Counted from the stretch's first letter, positions 42,719-54,613 are shown. The stretch is 64,000 bases of DNA from Gracilaria gracilis (GCA_030374805.1 JARGSG010000091.1:124001-188000); one strand, 5' to 3'. A program made the numbers and translations. The notes: generated from the sequence alone by a model not told the origin.

Positions 42719-45414
42719 GGAGTGAGGATGTGTGTCGAGCGTTGGCTACCTCCCTCACGGTGGCAGTGTGTGAATGATTGCGCTGCAGACGACGATGGGT
42801 GCTGGAGGAGGAGGAGGGAAGTAGCTACACGGTAGCGCGCGTGCATAGGTTGAGCAAGAGCTCAACTGAGGCTGTGGCTACTGAGACGGGCGACTGGACG
42901 CTCGAGATCTGCGGCACCGTCGTACATATCAGGCGCCAACTGCGGTCCAACTGTGCACAACGACTTGCGGCAGCCAACAATCTGCTTTACAGTGCGATGG
43001 GCAGTGCGAGGGGTGCACGACCGCGCCTTACTTGTTCGAATGATAACACCACTTGTTTCTCACAACGCATGCAGGCGGCTGTGCTTTTGCCTGAGAGGCT
43101 CATAGAACGCCCCTCAGGGGATCAGATCAGTTGCCTCCCTGTTGAGCTACACTCTCTGAGTAGACTGCCTCATGGAGAAGAACACGAGATTCTGAAAGAG
43201 CCCATATCTGCTTTTGAACTACAGATACAGTAATGGAAAACCGTTTTGCGTAACTTTGTCATCCAGCTTTGTGGTGGACAGTGGTGATAGTGCGTCAAGC
43301 ACAGACAATCAGAACAATCGCAGTCCACACTGACCACGACGAAACCACGAAAGTTTGCGCCTTCGCTGGTGCGACGCATTTGTACGCTTTTTCCACTTTG
43401 TGCGAACTACAAGCACATGCGTGTGTGTTGGAGAAAGCACCTGCTCTCTGGGAGAGCACAAGGGTAGTGCGCGTTGTACACGCTGAGTCCGTTCTCGTTC
43501 AGATTGTACGCGGTCATTACCAACGGTATCAGCGCTTCCACGGATTTTTGTCTGCTCCCTATTTTCACATGCTCTCAAGAAGCTCACTATCCCTGTGGTT
43601 AAACTAGCCAACTCTAAGAACTTCTACTCACATCATCATCCTCTACTGACAAGTAGGCGATGGATCAACCCACTGCAAGTGTATATGGTATGAGCGCTGT
43701 GCAGCGCACGCGGTCTTAACTCCGCAGTGATGAAAGTTGTCTGGAATATCATAACTAAAAATTATGAAGACGATCGCACCGTTTCTGACCACAGCATATA
43801 GAAAGAATGTGCTCCTCACCTCGTGCTCAGGCTTCATAATCTGGGTCTTGGTTTCGAGTTGGAAGTGTTTATCTACTTTGTTGGCTGTCTTGGGTTAGGA
43901 GCAGCACCGCTCCCGAACAAGACCGGAACAGGACCGGTCGGCTGAAAAGCAACATCATTGAGCGCCACGCTGAGGGGCATTTGCTCTCTGACATTGTGAC
44001 CGTGTACGTATGTGTGCCCAGCAAGTCGGGATTGAGCGGCGTGGTGTTCCTGGTGCGGATTCTTCTTACCGCGCCTCGAGCAGTATCATAAGTACAGTAC
44101 GGCAACTCGGCGCGGCGCAGCAACAGTGAGTGCTAAGAGGGCTACGCTACTGTACATACACTTATGGTACGTAGCCCTCTTATGCTTGTGTTCATTGTGA
44201 CTGTGGAGAGTTGCGAGCTCAACAACAATTCCTAAACTCAGTTCTATCTACACTGGACACTTACCATAGTTTGATCCAGTACAGCTGCTACCCTTGGTAT
44301 TTGATGTGGAGCTATCCACCTGCAATAACGTTTATCATGAGTCATTGGTGTCTTTGTCAAACCCGCCGAATTCGAAGAATTATCGCAAGCGTTTCACAAA
44401 AACAGCAACAACCGCTATTACGTACCGAGCCTTTCCTAAAATCCGCTCACGTCTTGTATGCTCTTCTTTGAATTGTTTCCCGAGTGCCACATAGATTGAA
44501 GAAAAAAGCATTTCGATTCAATATTCCTCGAGATGTAGTCCTCTTACCCTCCGGTTTTGCTGCAGTTTCTGCCAAGCAGTGAAACGAGAAGAAGGGGGTT
44601 ACGGAGATAACTTCAACCTAAGCTACCAAAGTTTTAGTTTACAGGAGTAGGGGCTAGGAGAGTTCGCGCTCTTTATCTAACTTAGAAACAGTCTCTCCTC
44701 GTGAAGACCAGTGCACTGAAGCACCAGCAACACGCACAAACGCGTTCTTAGCGAGAGCATGCTGCGCAGTGCTGCAATCGTCGCCATGGCAGGAGCGCAA
44801 CATTCCCGTTGCAGGCTCTCTCGATATATATATATGCACCGCCTCGCGGCTTACTGATTATGATGACGCAAGTAAGGTTGTTTAGCCTAAACCACTCCTT
44901 CGTAAAACTTTTCCGTGCAGAACGCCTGATACTCTCGAGTCAATGTTCCCGGCAGTATGCAACTATGTATCTACAACGCCAATAAATGTTAGCAGCTCAC
45001 AAACATGTCGCCATTACTGCACTTGAAACACCATCCACATGTGCCAACTAGAGCGTTGGGACAAATTACTATTTGTACTGTACATATGTAAGATGTCTCG
45101 TCCACCTTGCTGCAGTTCTGTTCTACTAAACGGTCTGACTCCGGCGCCCCCACCGTCTCGATTATAGAGAACGGCGTTTCACAGAGGGGCCTACTTGCGT
45201 GCAGCAAGAGCGTCCAACACTGAAGCATGAAAGGGTTCGCCCTTTTATCCACCCAGGTCTGTTGAAGTACGTGACGCCGGTTGGCTGGAAGGGGATCACC
45301 ATTTGCCCAGCAAGTCGGGATTGAGCGGCGTGTTGTTCCCGGTGCGGATTCTTCTTGCCGCGCCTCGAGCAGCACGGCAACTCGGCGCGCTGCCCACCGA
45401 CGACCAGCGGGGAG
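42719..45414. repeat. Unit 7 spacer with the 1.29-kb extra segment
   Basis: Matches 9709-12387 almost throughout (3496 against 3497 bp between flanking receptor genes). It includes the inverted repeat (TAAGAGGGCTACG near 44134), the (TA)n run near 44825 and both copies of the 69-bp flanking repeat (near 44017 and 45305). No gene recognised. Confidence 0.7.
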
Positions 45415-46210
45415 CACAAGTTCAAGTTCATGGGCGACGTGGACAAGGATCTTACTGATGCTCCTGAGCGCGGCCAAAGGCGAGGTGATGGCGCACGAGC
45501 AAAGAAAGTTAATCCATCCTGTCCACGCGTACATTACAAGAATGTGGAAGAAGGCTTCGTCCGCGTTGTCGTAAAAGCCGCTGAAACTGAGCACGGACAG
45601 CGTCTTCTTCACCACGTCGCTTTTCCAGCACAAAGTGGCCCGAGATGGTGTTGGTGCCGCTGTCGGCCAGTGTAGCGGCTACGATGGACATCATGGCGCC
45701 GTTGGCAATGATGGAGCACGCGCGCAGGTCCTCAATCAGTCAATCAGCGTGGTGCATCGCAAGTCCGGCGGCAGTCTCTTCCGCGCCTTCATGCGGTACG
45801 CGATGGCGATGATGCTGTCGGCCGTGTGGCGCTCCAAAACGAACGTCTCCTCACATATCTCCGACAAGTGTGTCGCCCGCCACCCAGCGGCGAAACACAC
45901 GGACAGCAGCACGCGCTCGCAGAACTCCTTTCCACGCGCAGCTGTGGATGGGCGAGCGCGGCGGCGCTCATCATGGCGACGTTGTTCACCAGGGGCTTGA
46001 AAGGGCGGCAGTGTCATGTGGTTGAAAGGGCGTGCGCTGCGCTCCATGCGGCCCCAGCGCAGCGTGGCGCCCGTGGCGAGGCGCTGCTGCCGTGAGCGCG
46101 AAGGTGACGCGCTTGCTTGTGCCCTGCACGGAGAACGCGGCGAACATAGAATATGATACGAGGCACATGTCCTGCATCGCGTTTTGTGTTGAACTGCTTC
46201 CCCGCTGCCC
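45415..46210 (-). pseudogene. Glutaminase pseudogene, unit 7
   Basis: Long-type relic. The frame 45736-46233 is open from the N-terminal blocks through E-T-F-V-L-E-R-H-T, so this copy is the least broken in that half. F-S-V-Q-G-T-S-K still lacks the catalytic Ser, and the C-S-I-T to A-T-L-A block follows in another frame. Confidence 0.8.
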
Positions 46211-46214
46211 TTTG

Positions 46215-49200
46215 TCACCGCACAATTCGGCACACCCCAGAAAAGTCTGTCGTGAAGTGCAACTCCGTACCGCTGATGTGGCGTAACGCCTTTTCAAAGC
46301 TGCCTAGCACTGTTGCACTCCCCAAGTCGCGCACCTGAATTACATCATTATCTTCAAGTTCATCCGAGGACCACACGAGCTCGAGCGTGTCGATTCTGCG
46401 CTGCCACTCAGCATCACGTGACGTGAGCACACACTCACCGCCACTTGCGGTCAACGCCCACAGCCGTTGCGTCCAGCCATCAACCGACACAACGAAAGTG
46501 CCGTCAGCGCTCACTGCCACACGCTTCACCCAAAGGGTGTGACCTTGGAGCGGCTGCCCCACGGCGTTGCCGCTTTCTGCGTCCCACACACGCACCGTGT
46601 TGTCCTCCGAGCCTGACACGATGCGAGTGCCGTCGGCGCTCACTGCCACACACGTCACCCAACTGCTGTGTCCTTGGAGCGGCTGCCCCATGGCGTTGCC
46701 GCTTTCTGCGTCCCACACCCGCACCGTCTTGTCGTCCGAGCCTGACACGATGCGAGTGCCGTCGGCGCTCACTGCCACACACCTCACCCAATCGGTGTGA
46801 CCTTGGAGCGGCTGCCCCACGGCGTTGCCGCTTTCTGCGTCCCACACACGCACCGTCATGTCGTGCGAGCCTGACACGATGCGAGTGCCGTCGGCGCTCA
46901 CTGTCACACACGTCACTTCATTGGTGTGACCTTGGAGCGGCTGCCCCACGGCGTTGCCGCTTTCTGCGTCCCACACACGCACCGTCCCGTCGTCCGAGCC
47001 TGACACGATGCGAGTGCCGTCGGCGCTCATTGCCACACACGTCACCGGCCAAGTGTGACCTTGGAGCGGCTGCCCCACGGCGTTGCCGCTTTCTGCGTCC
47101 CACACACGCACCGTCTTGTCGTACGAGCCTGACACGATGCGGGTGCCGTCGGCGCTCATTGCCACACACCACACCGGCCAAGTGTGACCTTGGAGCGGCT
47201 GCCCCACGGCGTTGCCGCTTTCTGCGTCCCACACACGCACCGTCCTGTCGTACGAGCCTGACACGATGCGAGTGCCGTCGGCGTTCACTGCCACACACCT
47301 CACCCAATCGGTGTGCCCTTTGAGCGGCCGCGCCACCGGTGTGCCGCTGAGCGTGTCCCACAGCTGAATAGACCAATCTCCCAACTGGCACGCAAGCCGA
47401 GAGCCATCCGCCACAAAACCAACAAAACCACCGTGATTTGGACAGTCGTGTGCAACAGTTTGCTCCAGAACTCCAGTTTGTCTGTTCCACACACCAATGC
47501 CTCCGTCGCGGTGCGCTGCCACCACCCTGCGTTGATCAGGTAAGAACGAAAAACATTTCCACCAGCCTCCTGACGCTTGCAGCTCCTCATGCTTGAAATA
47601 CTCGTTCGATTTCTCATACCTTCCCGCATGCATGACACCCTCTAAAGTCCGCGACAAAATCCAGATTGCATTAGGCTCTTCACGTATGCAACGTACCATC
47701 CCCGGGACGCGCAAAGTTTGAAGTTCACTACCACCGGCTTGTGCCAAGACCCCGCCAGACGCTTTGAGCCAAGGCTTCGGTGCACATCTTTCCATCCTCT
47801 GCACGAAATCCGCCGTCAACTCGCTCCGCGTCGCGTGCCACTGCAGCCGTCCGTGCAGCTGAAACCAACCCTCCTCCATCCGCCGGTTGTTGTTCACATA
47901 CAACGCCCCCATCCTGGCCGCTAGACGCATCATTTGCAGGTGCTCCCTGCGATTTGCATCTTGGCAACCGTTGTCGTTACACATCGCTATTCCATGGTCC
48001 AAGTCTTGTTCCACGCTGAGGATTCCGTCTGTCACCTGTCGCTTCACAATCCATTGCGGTTGCGACAACAGCCACAATAGGTGCTGCTCATACCCTGCCT
48101 TTCGAAGCAGTCTGCAAACATTGTCGTGTATGTATCCATCAGCTTTAACACCCCACCATGCGTGCCGCAACACCGAATTGGGGAAAGCTCGCTTGGTGGC
48201 CCCCGTTACGACTTTTTCTTCCACCGCTCTCTCGCATTCGAGCTGTGGTTCAGATAGCATGTAGTTGCTCACAACGGTTTTGAAAAAAGCTTGTGTCTCA
48301 CTTGCTTCAGTTGCTTCGCGAACAGCGATATCCAAAATCAAGTCGTGCAGTTTCACAAACACTGAACCGCCGTTTCTCGTCATTTGCACAACTGAAACAT
48401 CTGCAAACAATTCCACCACTTCTTTGGTTTTTGCCAACGAACTCAACTTCCATAACTTCTGCAACATTTTGTCAGGAACAGACTGTTGCTTTTGAAGCAC
48501 ACTCAAAGCCCGAAACCAATACCCAATCTTTTCCCTTTCATGTCCACTACGCTTCTCAAGAACTTGTAGAGATGACTCCACAATCTTTGGCAGTTTACCA
48601 TATGACCCAGCCTTTACTTTCATCAAGTCCTTTTGTTGACATTCAACGTCAGCGCGAAATTCAGACCATGCGTCCTGCTTTCGTGCGCAATGAAGTGAAT
48701 ATCGTCGTACTGAACCGCCGACAATACCCAACGCAAGCGGAAGGCCATCGCACAATGTGAGAAAAAATTCCAACGCCTCGTTGTTTTTGTGGTCAAGCAC
48801 GGTACTTTGCTCAAACCCTGCGTGAGTCATCAACATTTGCCGCGACAGGTCCCCAAGCGCTTCCTTTTCTTTGAACTCAATCAGTTCGTCAGCGTCATTT
48901 AGAAAATACCGGTCTCTGGTTGTGTACACCATTCTGCTGTTCCGGTTTACCATCTTACCAAGAGTTGTCAACACATCAGAGTCTATTCCATTCAAGTGCC
49001 AAATATCATCCACCAGAAACAAGCACGAACGTTGCCCAAACCATTTCGATGCCTTCCTAGATGCCTCGGCAACAGATTTGGCTGTCTTTATCTCGTTCGC
49101 AAACTTCGAACCTCCTGTTTCATCAACAATGTTTGCGATTCCTTGCACTATATTCGATATTGTAGCATCGTTTCCAAGCTCAAGGTATAAAATGTCTTCA

Positions 49201-50075
49201 CCAAACACGTCTGTCACCTTACTGCATTCAGCAAGCCCTCGCAAAGCGCATGTTTTACCAACTCCACCTTTTCCAGTAGCCACAACCGCCACAATTCGGT
49301 TCCCGCTTGTGTTTAGAACCGCAGCCATTAGCTTCCCTTCGCATGTGGTGCGCGAGCCATAGTCCAGCGTTAATCTAGGTGGATTTCGGGGCACCATGTT
49401 GCATGAGTTATACTCATCTTGTTGTGCAGGTGCATTGCTTACCACGGGATGGCATCCCTCTAGTAACTCAGGTCTCTCTTTTTTAAGGTGAGCCAACATC
49501 TTATCGAGAATGATTTGAATGAACTTTTCTCTGGTGGACGCCATGTCCGGCTGCTTGGAGTTCGTTGCGCCGACGTCGTTCCGAATGCTCCATAGAGTGG
49601 CGGCCGTATCCAATGCGTGCTTGACATCTTTGAGCGGTATGATGTCATCCAGCGCACGCTTGATAAGACCGTGCCGGTCAAAGAGTTCGTTGTACTTGCG
49701 AAAGATAGTGGAATCGCGGCACTCGTGGGTACCAAAGCGGTAAAAGATAGGGATGAGCATGGGCGGAGTCTCTTCGGCGGCCACGGCGTGGTCGTAACGG
49801 CGAACGAATGCCAGAAGCTCCCGCATGGGCCAATCCTTGGCCACAAATTCGGGACTCATAACAAACACGCCCACGGGAGCCGTGGCCATGGCGTGTTCCA
49901 TGACTTTCGGGCAGTGGTCGCCGAGACCGAAGGACTCCTCATCGAGGAAAACGGAGAGGCCGTGCTCGCAAAGGCGTTTCCATAACGGTCGCGCGATTGT
50001 TTCCTTGTCTTCACCGGCATGGCTGAGAAAGATGTGGAACTGTGGTGTGTGGGAGGAAGAAGCGCCTTGCGACAT
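46215..50075 (-). CDS. TIR-NB-ARC-WD40 receptor-like protein 7, 1286 aa, intact
   Basis: ATG at 50075 (M-S-Q-G-A-S-S-S). Intact TIR, NB-ARC and helical region. Seven blades, with small departures from consensus not seen elsewhere (C-V-A-V-N-A-D-G, C-V-A-M-S-A-D-G twice, C-V-T-V-S, G-N-A-M-G-Q). These mark it as less recently homogenised. The TIR/NB linker (R-F-G-T-H-E-C-R-D-S) pairs with gene 3, while the spacer behind it pairs with unit 2. Confidence 0.92.
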   Translation of the reverse strand: MSQGASSSHTPQFHIFLSHAGEDKETIARPLWKRLCEHGLSVFLDEESFGLGDHCPKVMEHAMATAPVGVFVMSPEFVAKDWPMRELLAFVRRYDHAVAAEETPPMLIPIFYRFGTHECRDSTIFRKYNELFDRHGLIKRALDDIIPLKDVKHALDTAATLWSIRNDVGATNSKQPDMASTREKFIQIILDKMLAHLKKERPELLEGCHPVVSNAPAQQDEYNSCNMVPRNPPRLTLDYGSRTTCEGKLMAAVLNTSGNRIVAVVATGKGGVGKTCALRGLAECSKVTDVFGEDILYLELGNDATISNIVQGIANIVDETGGSKFANEIKTAKSVAEASRKASKWFGQRSCLFLVDDIWHLNGIDSDVLTTLGKMVNRNSRMVYTTRDRYFLNDADELIEFKEKEALGDLSRQMLMTHAGFEQSTVLDHKNNEALEFFLTLCDGLPLALGIVGGSVRRYSLHCARKQDAWSEFRADVECQQKDLMKVKAGSYGKLPKIVESSLQVLEKRSGHEREKIGYWFRALSVLQKQQSVPDKMLQKLWKLSSLAKTKEVVELFADVSVVQMTRNGGSVFVKLHDLILDIAVREATEASETQAFFKTVVSNYMLSEPQLECERAVEEKVVTGATKRAFPNSVLRHAWWGVKADGYIHDNVCRLLRKAGYEQHLLWLLSQPQWIVKRQVTDGILSVEQDLDHGIAMCNDNGCQDANRREHLQMMRLAARMGALYVNNNRRMEEGWFQLHGRLQWHATRSELTADFVQRMERCAPKPWLKASGGVLAQAGGSELQTLRVPGMVRCIREEPNAIWILSRTLEGVMHAGRYEKSNEYFKHEELQASGGWWKCFSFLPDQRRVVAAHRDGGIGVWNRQTGVLEQTVAHDCPNHGGFVGFVADGSRLACQLGDWSIQLWDTLSGTPVARPLKGHTDWVRCVAVNADGTRIVSGSYDRTVRVWDAESGNAVGQPLQGHTWPVWCVAMSADGTRIVSGSYDKTVRVWDAESGNAVGQPLQGHTWPVTCVAMSADGTRIVSGSDDGTVRVWDAESGNAVGQPLQGHTNEVTCVTVSADGTRIVSGSHDMTVRVWDAESGNAVGQPLQGHTDWVRCVAVSADGTRIVSGSDDKTVRVWDAESGNAMGQPLQGHSSWVTCVAVSADGTRIVSGSEDNTVRVWDAESGNAVGQPLQGHTLWVKRVAVSADGTFVVSVDGWTQRLWALTASGGECVLTSRDAEWQRRIDTLELVWSSDELEDNDVIQVRDLGSATVLGSFEKALRHISGTELHFTTDFSGVCRIVR
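46435..47335 (-). repeat. WD40 blade array of gene 7: 7 x 129 bp
   Basis: Seven repeats, last diverged (V-D-G-W-T-Q-R-L-W). Windows after G-H: T-D-W, T-W-P, T-W-P, T-N-E, T-D-W, S-S-W, T-L-W. Confidence 0.95.
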
Positions 50076-50390
50076 GGAGTGAGGATGTGTGTCGAGCGTT
50101 GGCTACCTCCCTCACGGTGGCAGTGTGTGAATGATTGCGCTGCCGACGACGATGGGTGCTGGAGGAGGAGGAGGGAAGTAGCTACACGGTAGCGCGCGTG
50201 CATAGGTTGAGCAAGAGCTCTACTGAGGCGGTGGCTACTGAGACGGTGGGCGACTGGACGCTCGAGATCTGCGGTACATATCAGGCGCCAACTGCGGTCC
50301 AACTGTGCACAACGACTTGCGGCAGCCAACAATCTGCTTTACAGTGCGATGGGCAGTGCGATGGGTGCACGACCGCGCCTTACTTGTTCG
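50076..50390. repeat. Unit 8 spacer, promoter-side part before the retrotransposon
   Basis: Shared spacer upstream of gene 7, interrupted after TTGTTCG at 50390 by the non-LTR element and resuming at 52732. No gene recognised. Confidence 0.7.
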
Positions 50391-50413
50391 CCATACGACG
50401 AGTAATTCGCCGC

Positions 50414-51547
50414 ATGGCAGTAACGCCTGGACCTGGCCCAGATGGCATGCGTCCAAAGTTTCTCAAATACCTCATCTCCTTCCCGGGAGGCCAACCCCCA
50501 GACCGCCCTATCATAACGGAGCTAACAAAATTCACCAACGCCGTCATAGCCGGTAAGCTACCAGCGGGTTCAGAGCAGTGGTTCTCAACCGGTACACTGA
50601 TTGGGATCCCGAAGAAAGACCCCACGAAGCTCAGACCGCTTGCCATCGGGCTGGTCTGGAGACGATTCATTTCAAGAGTGTTATCAGCTCTTGTGTCTCA
50701 CGACCCCGATCTCCTCGCGTACCTGCAACCTCACCAATTCGCTGTAGGCATGCCATGCGGCACAGAAGCTGTAGTGCATATACTACGTGCTACAGCAAAC
50801 AAACTGAGACAGCATGATCTGGTCGTCATCAGCATCGACGCTCGTAACGCGTTTAATGCCATAGAGAGACAGTGCATCTTGACAGAAGTCATAAAACACT
50901 GCCCTGGCTTTGCACGTTACATCCATTACTGTTACGGCTCGCCGATACCTTTGAAATTTGGTGAGTTCGTCATCATGAGCCAAACAGGCACGCAACAAGG
51001 TGACCCACTAAGCCCGCTGTTGTTCGCACTGGCACTGCACCCTCTCATTCTCGAAATCCAAACTGAGTTTCAGCCTGTGCTGAACCTGTTCTATGCCGAC
51101 GATGGCAATCTGCTCGTTCCCAGGACACAGGCGTCAGCAATCCTGGACCACCTGTCCCGCCGAGGGGAAAAAATTGGGTTCGTCCCCAACCTTACGAAAA
51201 CACATGCTTGGTGGTGGTCAAAACCTACTATTCCAGGGTTTTCGGCCTCCGTCAACTCCTCTCGCTCGATATCGGTGCTTGGCTCACCACTTGGTCATGC
51301 CAAATCATCCACAGAAATGCTAAAAGAACGACTCCAAAAACAAGAGAGCCTACATGCAGCCTTGGCAAGACTCAATGACCCACACATGGCGTACCTCCTT
51401 CTCCGATTTTGCGCTGGGACATGCAAGATGATCTACACAGTACGAACGACACCGCCGCATATTACCCGTGATGCTGTCAAAGTTTTTGACAGGACACAGC
51501 GAAGTGCGTTCCAAACCCTGCACCGTACCTTGTCCCCAGAGACATGA
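50414..51547 (+). pseudogene. Reverse transcriptase domain of the non-LTR element (ends at internal TGA)
   Basis: The frame enters the element from upstream spacer; the first internal ATG is 50414. Ordered RT motifs: P-G-P-D-G-M-R-P-K-F near the start; I-G-I-P-K-K-D-P-T-K-L-R-P-L; I-S-I-D-A-R-N-A-F-N-A-I (motif A Asp); Q-T-G-T-Q-Q-G-D-P-L-S-P-L-L-F (motif B); F-Y-A-D-D-G (motif C, TAT at 51092). Then the thumb. It stops at TGA 51545-51547, after which the same frame continues with the rest of the protein. A single G-to-A change of a Trp codon would explain the stop. Confidence 0.88.
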
Positions 51548-52681
51548 GAGCAGGCGTGTTTTCCTCTTTCCAAAGGAGGCCTCGGTCTCCCAAAGCTTGA
51601 CTGGGTATATGAGTCCGCATATGTTTCATCATTCTTAGCGTCATGGTCGGTGATTGAAAGCGCAGTTCAAACAGCACTCTCAAAATTCAACACCACCTCG
51701 ACGTTCCAGCGGGAACTGTCCAGAATCGCAAACGCCGTCCAATCTGAGCACGCGCTGCCAAGCGAGTTTCTATTCAGTAACCTCACTGCCAAAGCACAAA
51801 GCAGTGGTGCAATCCCTCATTTCCAGCATACGTACAGTGATGCCATCACAAATCACATATATGACAAACAAGCCCCGAACGCTACATCCACCGCAGGAAG
51901 CGTGCGACTACGGGTCGCCCGTATTCGTTCAACCAGCACGACTGAAGCTTGTCTTCCATTCACATCCTTTGTAAATGCGGTTTACAACCCGACCACAACG
52001 CCCGAAATCTGGAAGACAATGGTAGAACTTTGTCTCGGAGAAACGATGTTTTCTGGGACCTCAAACTGCCCCCAATGCGCACAAGCTGCTTATGCAGTAG
52101 TGCCTAAGCTCGACAAGTTCGGCTATCACGCCATGGTTTGCCCTGTAGGCATCGGTGCAACCAGGCGCCACAACGCGCTTCGAGACGTGCTATACACCGT
52201 ATTGAAGCGACCGCCTTTGTGCCTTACAACGTACAGAGAATGGAAGTTCCCTTCGGAAAGCTCGCTGCCCGAAAACGAAAGATCGCGTTTAGATCTCTAC
52301 ATTGATGATCCACGTCTCTCAAAGACTCCAGTTGGTATTGATGTAACGATTGTCAGTCCTAAAACAGCACCATACTTGGTGTCAGCTGCCAAAGAAGCAG
52401 GCGGCGCCGCCACAAAAGCCGAGAAAGCAAAGAGAACCAAGTACCAACAACTATGCCAAGCCAATAATGTGCGCCTCTCCCCGTTTGGGTTTGACATCCA
52501 CGGCGGCGTAGGGCAAGACGGAAAAGCCTTCGTACGTGAGCTCGCCGAGTTCACCAGCACGCTTCGGGGTACAAACCCATCGTTGGAATACAATGCTGTC
52601 CTGCTCCGCTTGGAGCGGACCGTTCTCCGATACACAGCCGCTGCTGTAAACCAGAGGCGCTTACTGCCGACACCGGTCTGA
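51548..52681 (+). pseudogene. C-terminal zinc motif and restriction-like endonuclease of the non-LTR element
   Basis: In-frame continuation of the RT protein (E-Q-A-C-F-P-L-S-K-G-G-L-G-L-P onwards). Near 52067 a C-P-Q-C pair is followed by H-A-M-V-C and R-R-H-N-A-L, a C-C-H-C zinc arrangement. The nuclease block follows (E-R-S-R-L-D-L-Y-I-D-D, then G-I-D-V-T-I-V-S-P, then Lys-rich helix), fitting a PD-(D/E)xK fold that nicks the target for priming. Ends at TGA 52681, 30 bp before the AATAAA. Confidence 0.8.
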
Positions 52682-52731
52682 CACGTTGTTAAGGCCCCCT
52701 CGTCACGCTTTAAATAAAGTCATCATCATCA

Positions 52732-53802
52732 TTGTTCGAATGATAGCACCACTTGTTTCTCACAACGCATGTGCAGGCGGCTGTGCTTTCGCCTCGCAGA
52801 GAACGCCCCTGATCAGTTGCCTCCCTGTTGAGCTACACTCAGACTGCGCCTTGAAGAACAACACGAGATTCTGAAAGAGCTCATATCTGCTTTTGAACTA
52901 CAGATACAGTAGTGGAAAACCGTTTTGCGTAACTTTGTCATCCTGCTTTGTGATGGACAGTGGTGAAAGTGCGTCGAACACGGACCATCAGAACAATCGC
53001 AGTCCACTGACCACGACGAAACGACGAAAGTTTGCGCTGTCGCTGGTGCGACGCACGTGTACGCTTTTTCCACTTGGTGCGAACTACAAGCACATGCGTG
53101 TGTGTTGAAAAAAGCACCTGCTTTCTGGGAGAGCACAGGGGTAGTGCGCGTTGTACACGCTGAGTCCGTTCTCGTTCAGATTGTACGCGGTCATTACCAA
53201 CGGTATCAGCGCTTCCACGGATTTTTGTCTGCTCCCTATTTTCACATGCTCTCAAGAAGCTCACTATCCCTGTGGTTAAACTAGCCAACTCTAAGAACTT
53301 CTACTGACATCATCATCCTCTACTGACAAGTAGGCGATGGATCACCCCACTGCAAGTGTATATGGTATGAGCGCTGTGCAGCGCACGCGTTCTTAACTCC
53401 GCAGTGATGACAGTTGTCTGGAATATCATAACTAAAAAGTATGAAGACGATCGCACCGTTTCTGACCACAGCATATAGAAAGAATGTGCCCTTCACCTCG
53501 TGCTCAGGCTTCAGAATCTGGCTATTGGTTTCGAGTTGGAAGTGTTTATCTACTTTGTTGGCTGTCTTGGGTTGGGAGCAGCACCGCTCCCGAACAAGAC
53601 CGGAACAGGACCGGTCGGCTGAAAAGCAACATCATTGAGCGCCACGCTGAGGGGTATTTGCTCTCTGACATTGTGACCGTGTACGTATGTGTGCCTTGCA
53701 AGTCGGGATTGAGCGGCGTGTTGTTCCTGGTGCGGATTCTTCTTGCCGCGCCTCGAGCAGTACTGCAACTCGGCGCGCTGCCCGCCGACGAGCAGCGGGG
53801 AG
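52732..53802. repeat. Unit 8 spacer, part after the retrotransposon
   Basis: Starts with the second copy of TTGTTCG; the shared spacer then continues to the relic. No gene recognised. Confidence 0.7.
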
Positions 53803-54608
53803 CACAACTTCATGGGCGACGTGGACAAGGATCTTAAAGTTACTGATGCTCCTGAGCGCGGCCAAAGGCGAGGTGATGGCGCGGGAGCAAGGAGGGTTAA
53901 TCATCCTGTCCACGCGTACATTATAGGAATGTGGAAGAAGGCTTCGTCGGCGTTGTCGTAAAAGCCGCTGAAACCGAGCGCAGACAGCGTCCGCTTTACC
54001 ACGTCGCTTTCCACGTCGCTTTCCAGCACAAAGTGGCCCGAGATGGTGTTGGTGTCGCTGACTGCCAGTGTAGCGGCCACGATTGACATCATGGCGCCGT
54101 TGGCAGTGATGGAGCACGCGCGCAGGTCGGCAATCAGTCAATCAGCGTAGTGCACTGCACGTCCGGCGGCAGTCTCCTCCGCGCCTTCATGTGGTATGCG
54201 ATGGCGATGATGGCGTCGGCCGGTTGGCGCTCCGAAACGAACGTCTCCTCACATATCTCCGACAAGTGTGTCGCCCGCCACCCAGCGGCGAAACACACGG
54301 ACAGCAGCCCGCGCTCGCACAGCTCCTTTCCAACGGCAGCTGGTGATGTGGGGGCGCGGCGGCGCTCATCATGGCGACGCTGTTCACCAGGGGCTTTGAA
54401 AGGACGGCAGCGTCATGTGGTTGAATGGGCATGCGCTGCGTTCCATGCGGCCCCAGCGCAGTGTGGCGCCCATGACGAGGCGCTGCAGTCGCGAGCGCGA
54501 AGGTGACGCGCTTGCTTGTGCCCTGCAGGGAGAACGCGGCGAACATAGAATATGATACGAGGCACATGTCCTGCATCGCGTTTTGTGTTGAACTGCTTCC
54601 CCGCTGCC
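53803..54608 (-). pseudogene. Glutaminase pseudogene, unit 8
   Basis: Long-type relic, close to units 2 and 4. F-S-L-Q-G-T-S-K lacks the catalytic Ser. The A-T-L-A-V-S-D-T-N block shows a private change, and frameshifts separate the blocks. Confidence 0.8.
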
Positions 54609-54613
54609 CTTTG

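Larger units (their letters stand above)
50391..52731 (+). mobile_element. 5'-truncated non-LTR retrotransposon with C-terminal zinc motif and restriction-like endonuclease
   Basis: The uninterrupted spacer in other units reads ACTTGTTCGAATGATA. Here TTGTTCG is present on both sides (50384-50390 and 52732-52738), a 7-bp target-site duplication. The element ends with a short 3' UTR, AATAAA (52713-52718) and a CATCATCATCA tail, typical of target-primed insertion. There are no LTRs. The 5' end cuts into the RT domain, so it is a truncated, non-autonomous copy. The C-terminal nuclease places it with the R2/R4/Dong/CRE-like, RLE-type elements rather than APE-type LINEs; the clade needs a tree. Confidence 0.9.

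Noticed and set aside
50391-52731. Reverse transcriptase beside hypervariable repeats as a diversity-generating retroelement
   Set aside because: The RT is a 5'-truncated non-LTR element with RLE, TSD and tail, present at one of eight units. There is no template/variable repeat pair and no adenine-biased change in the blades.
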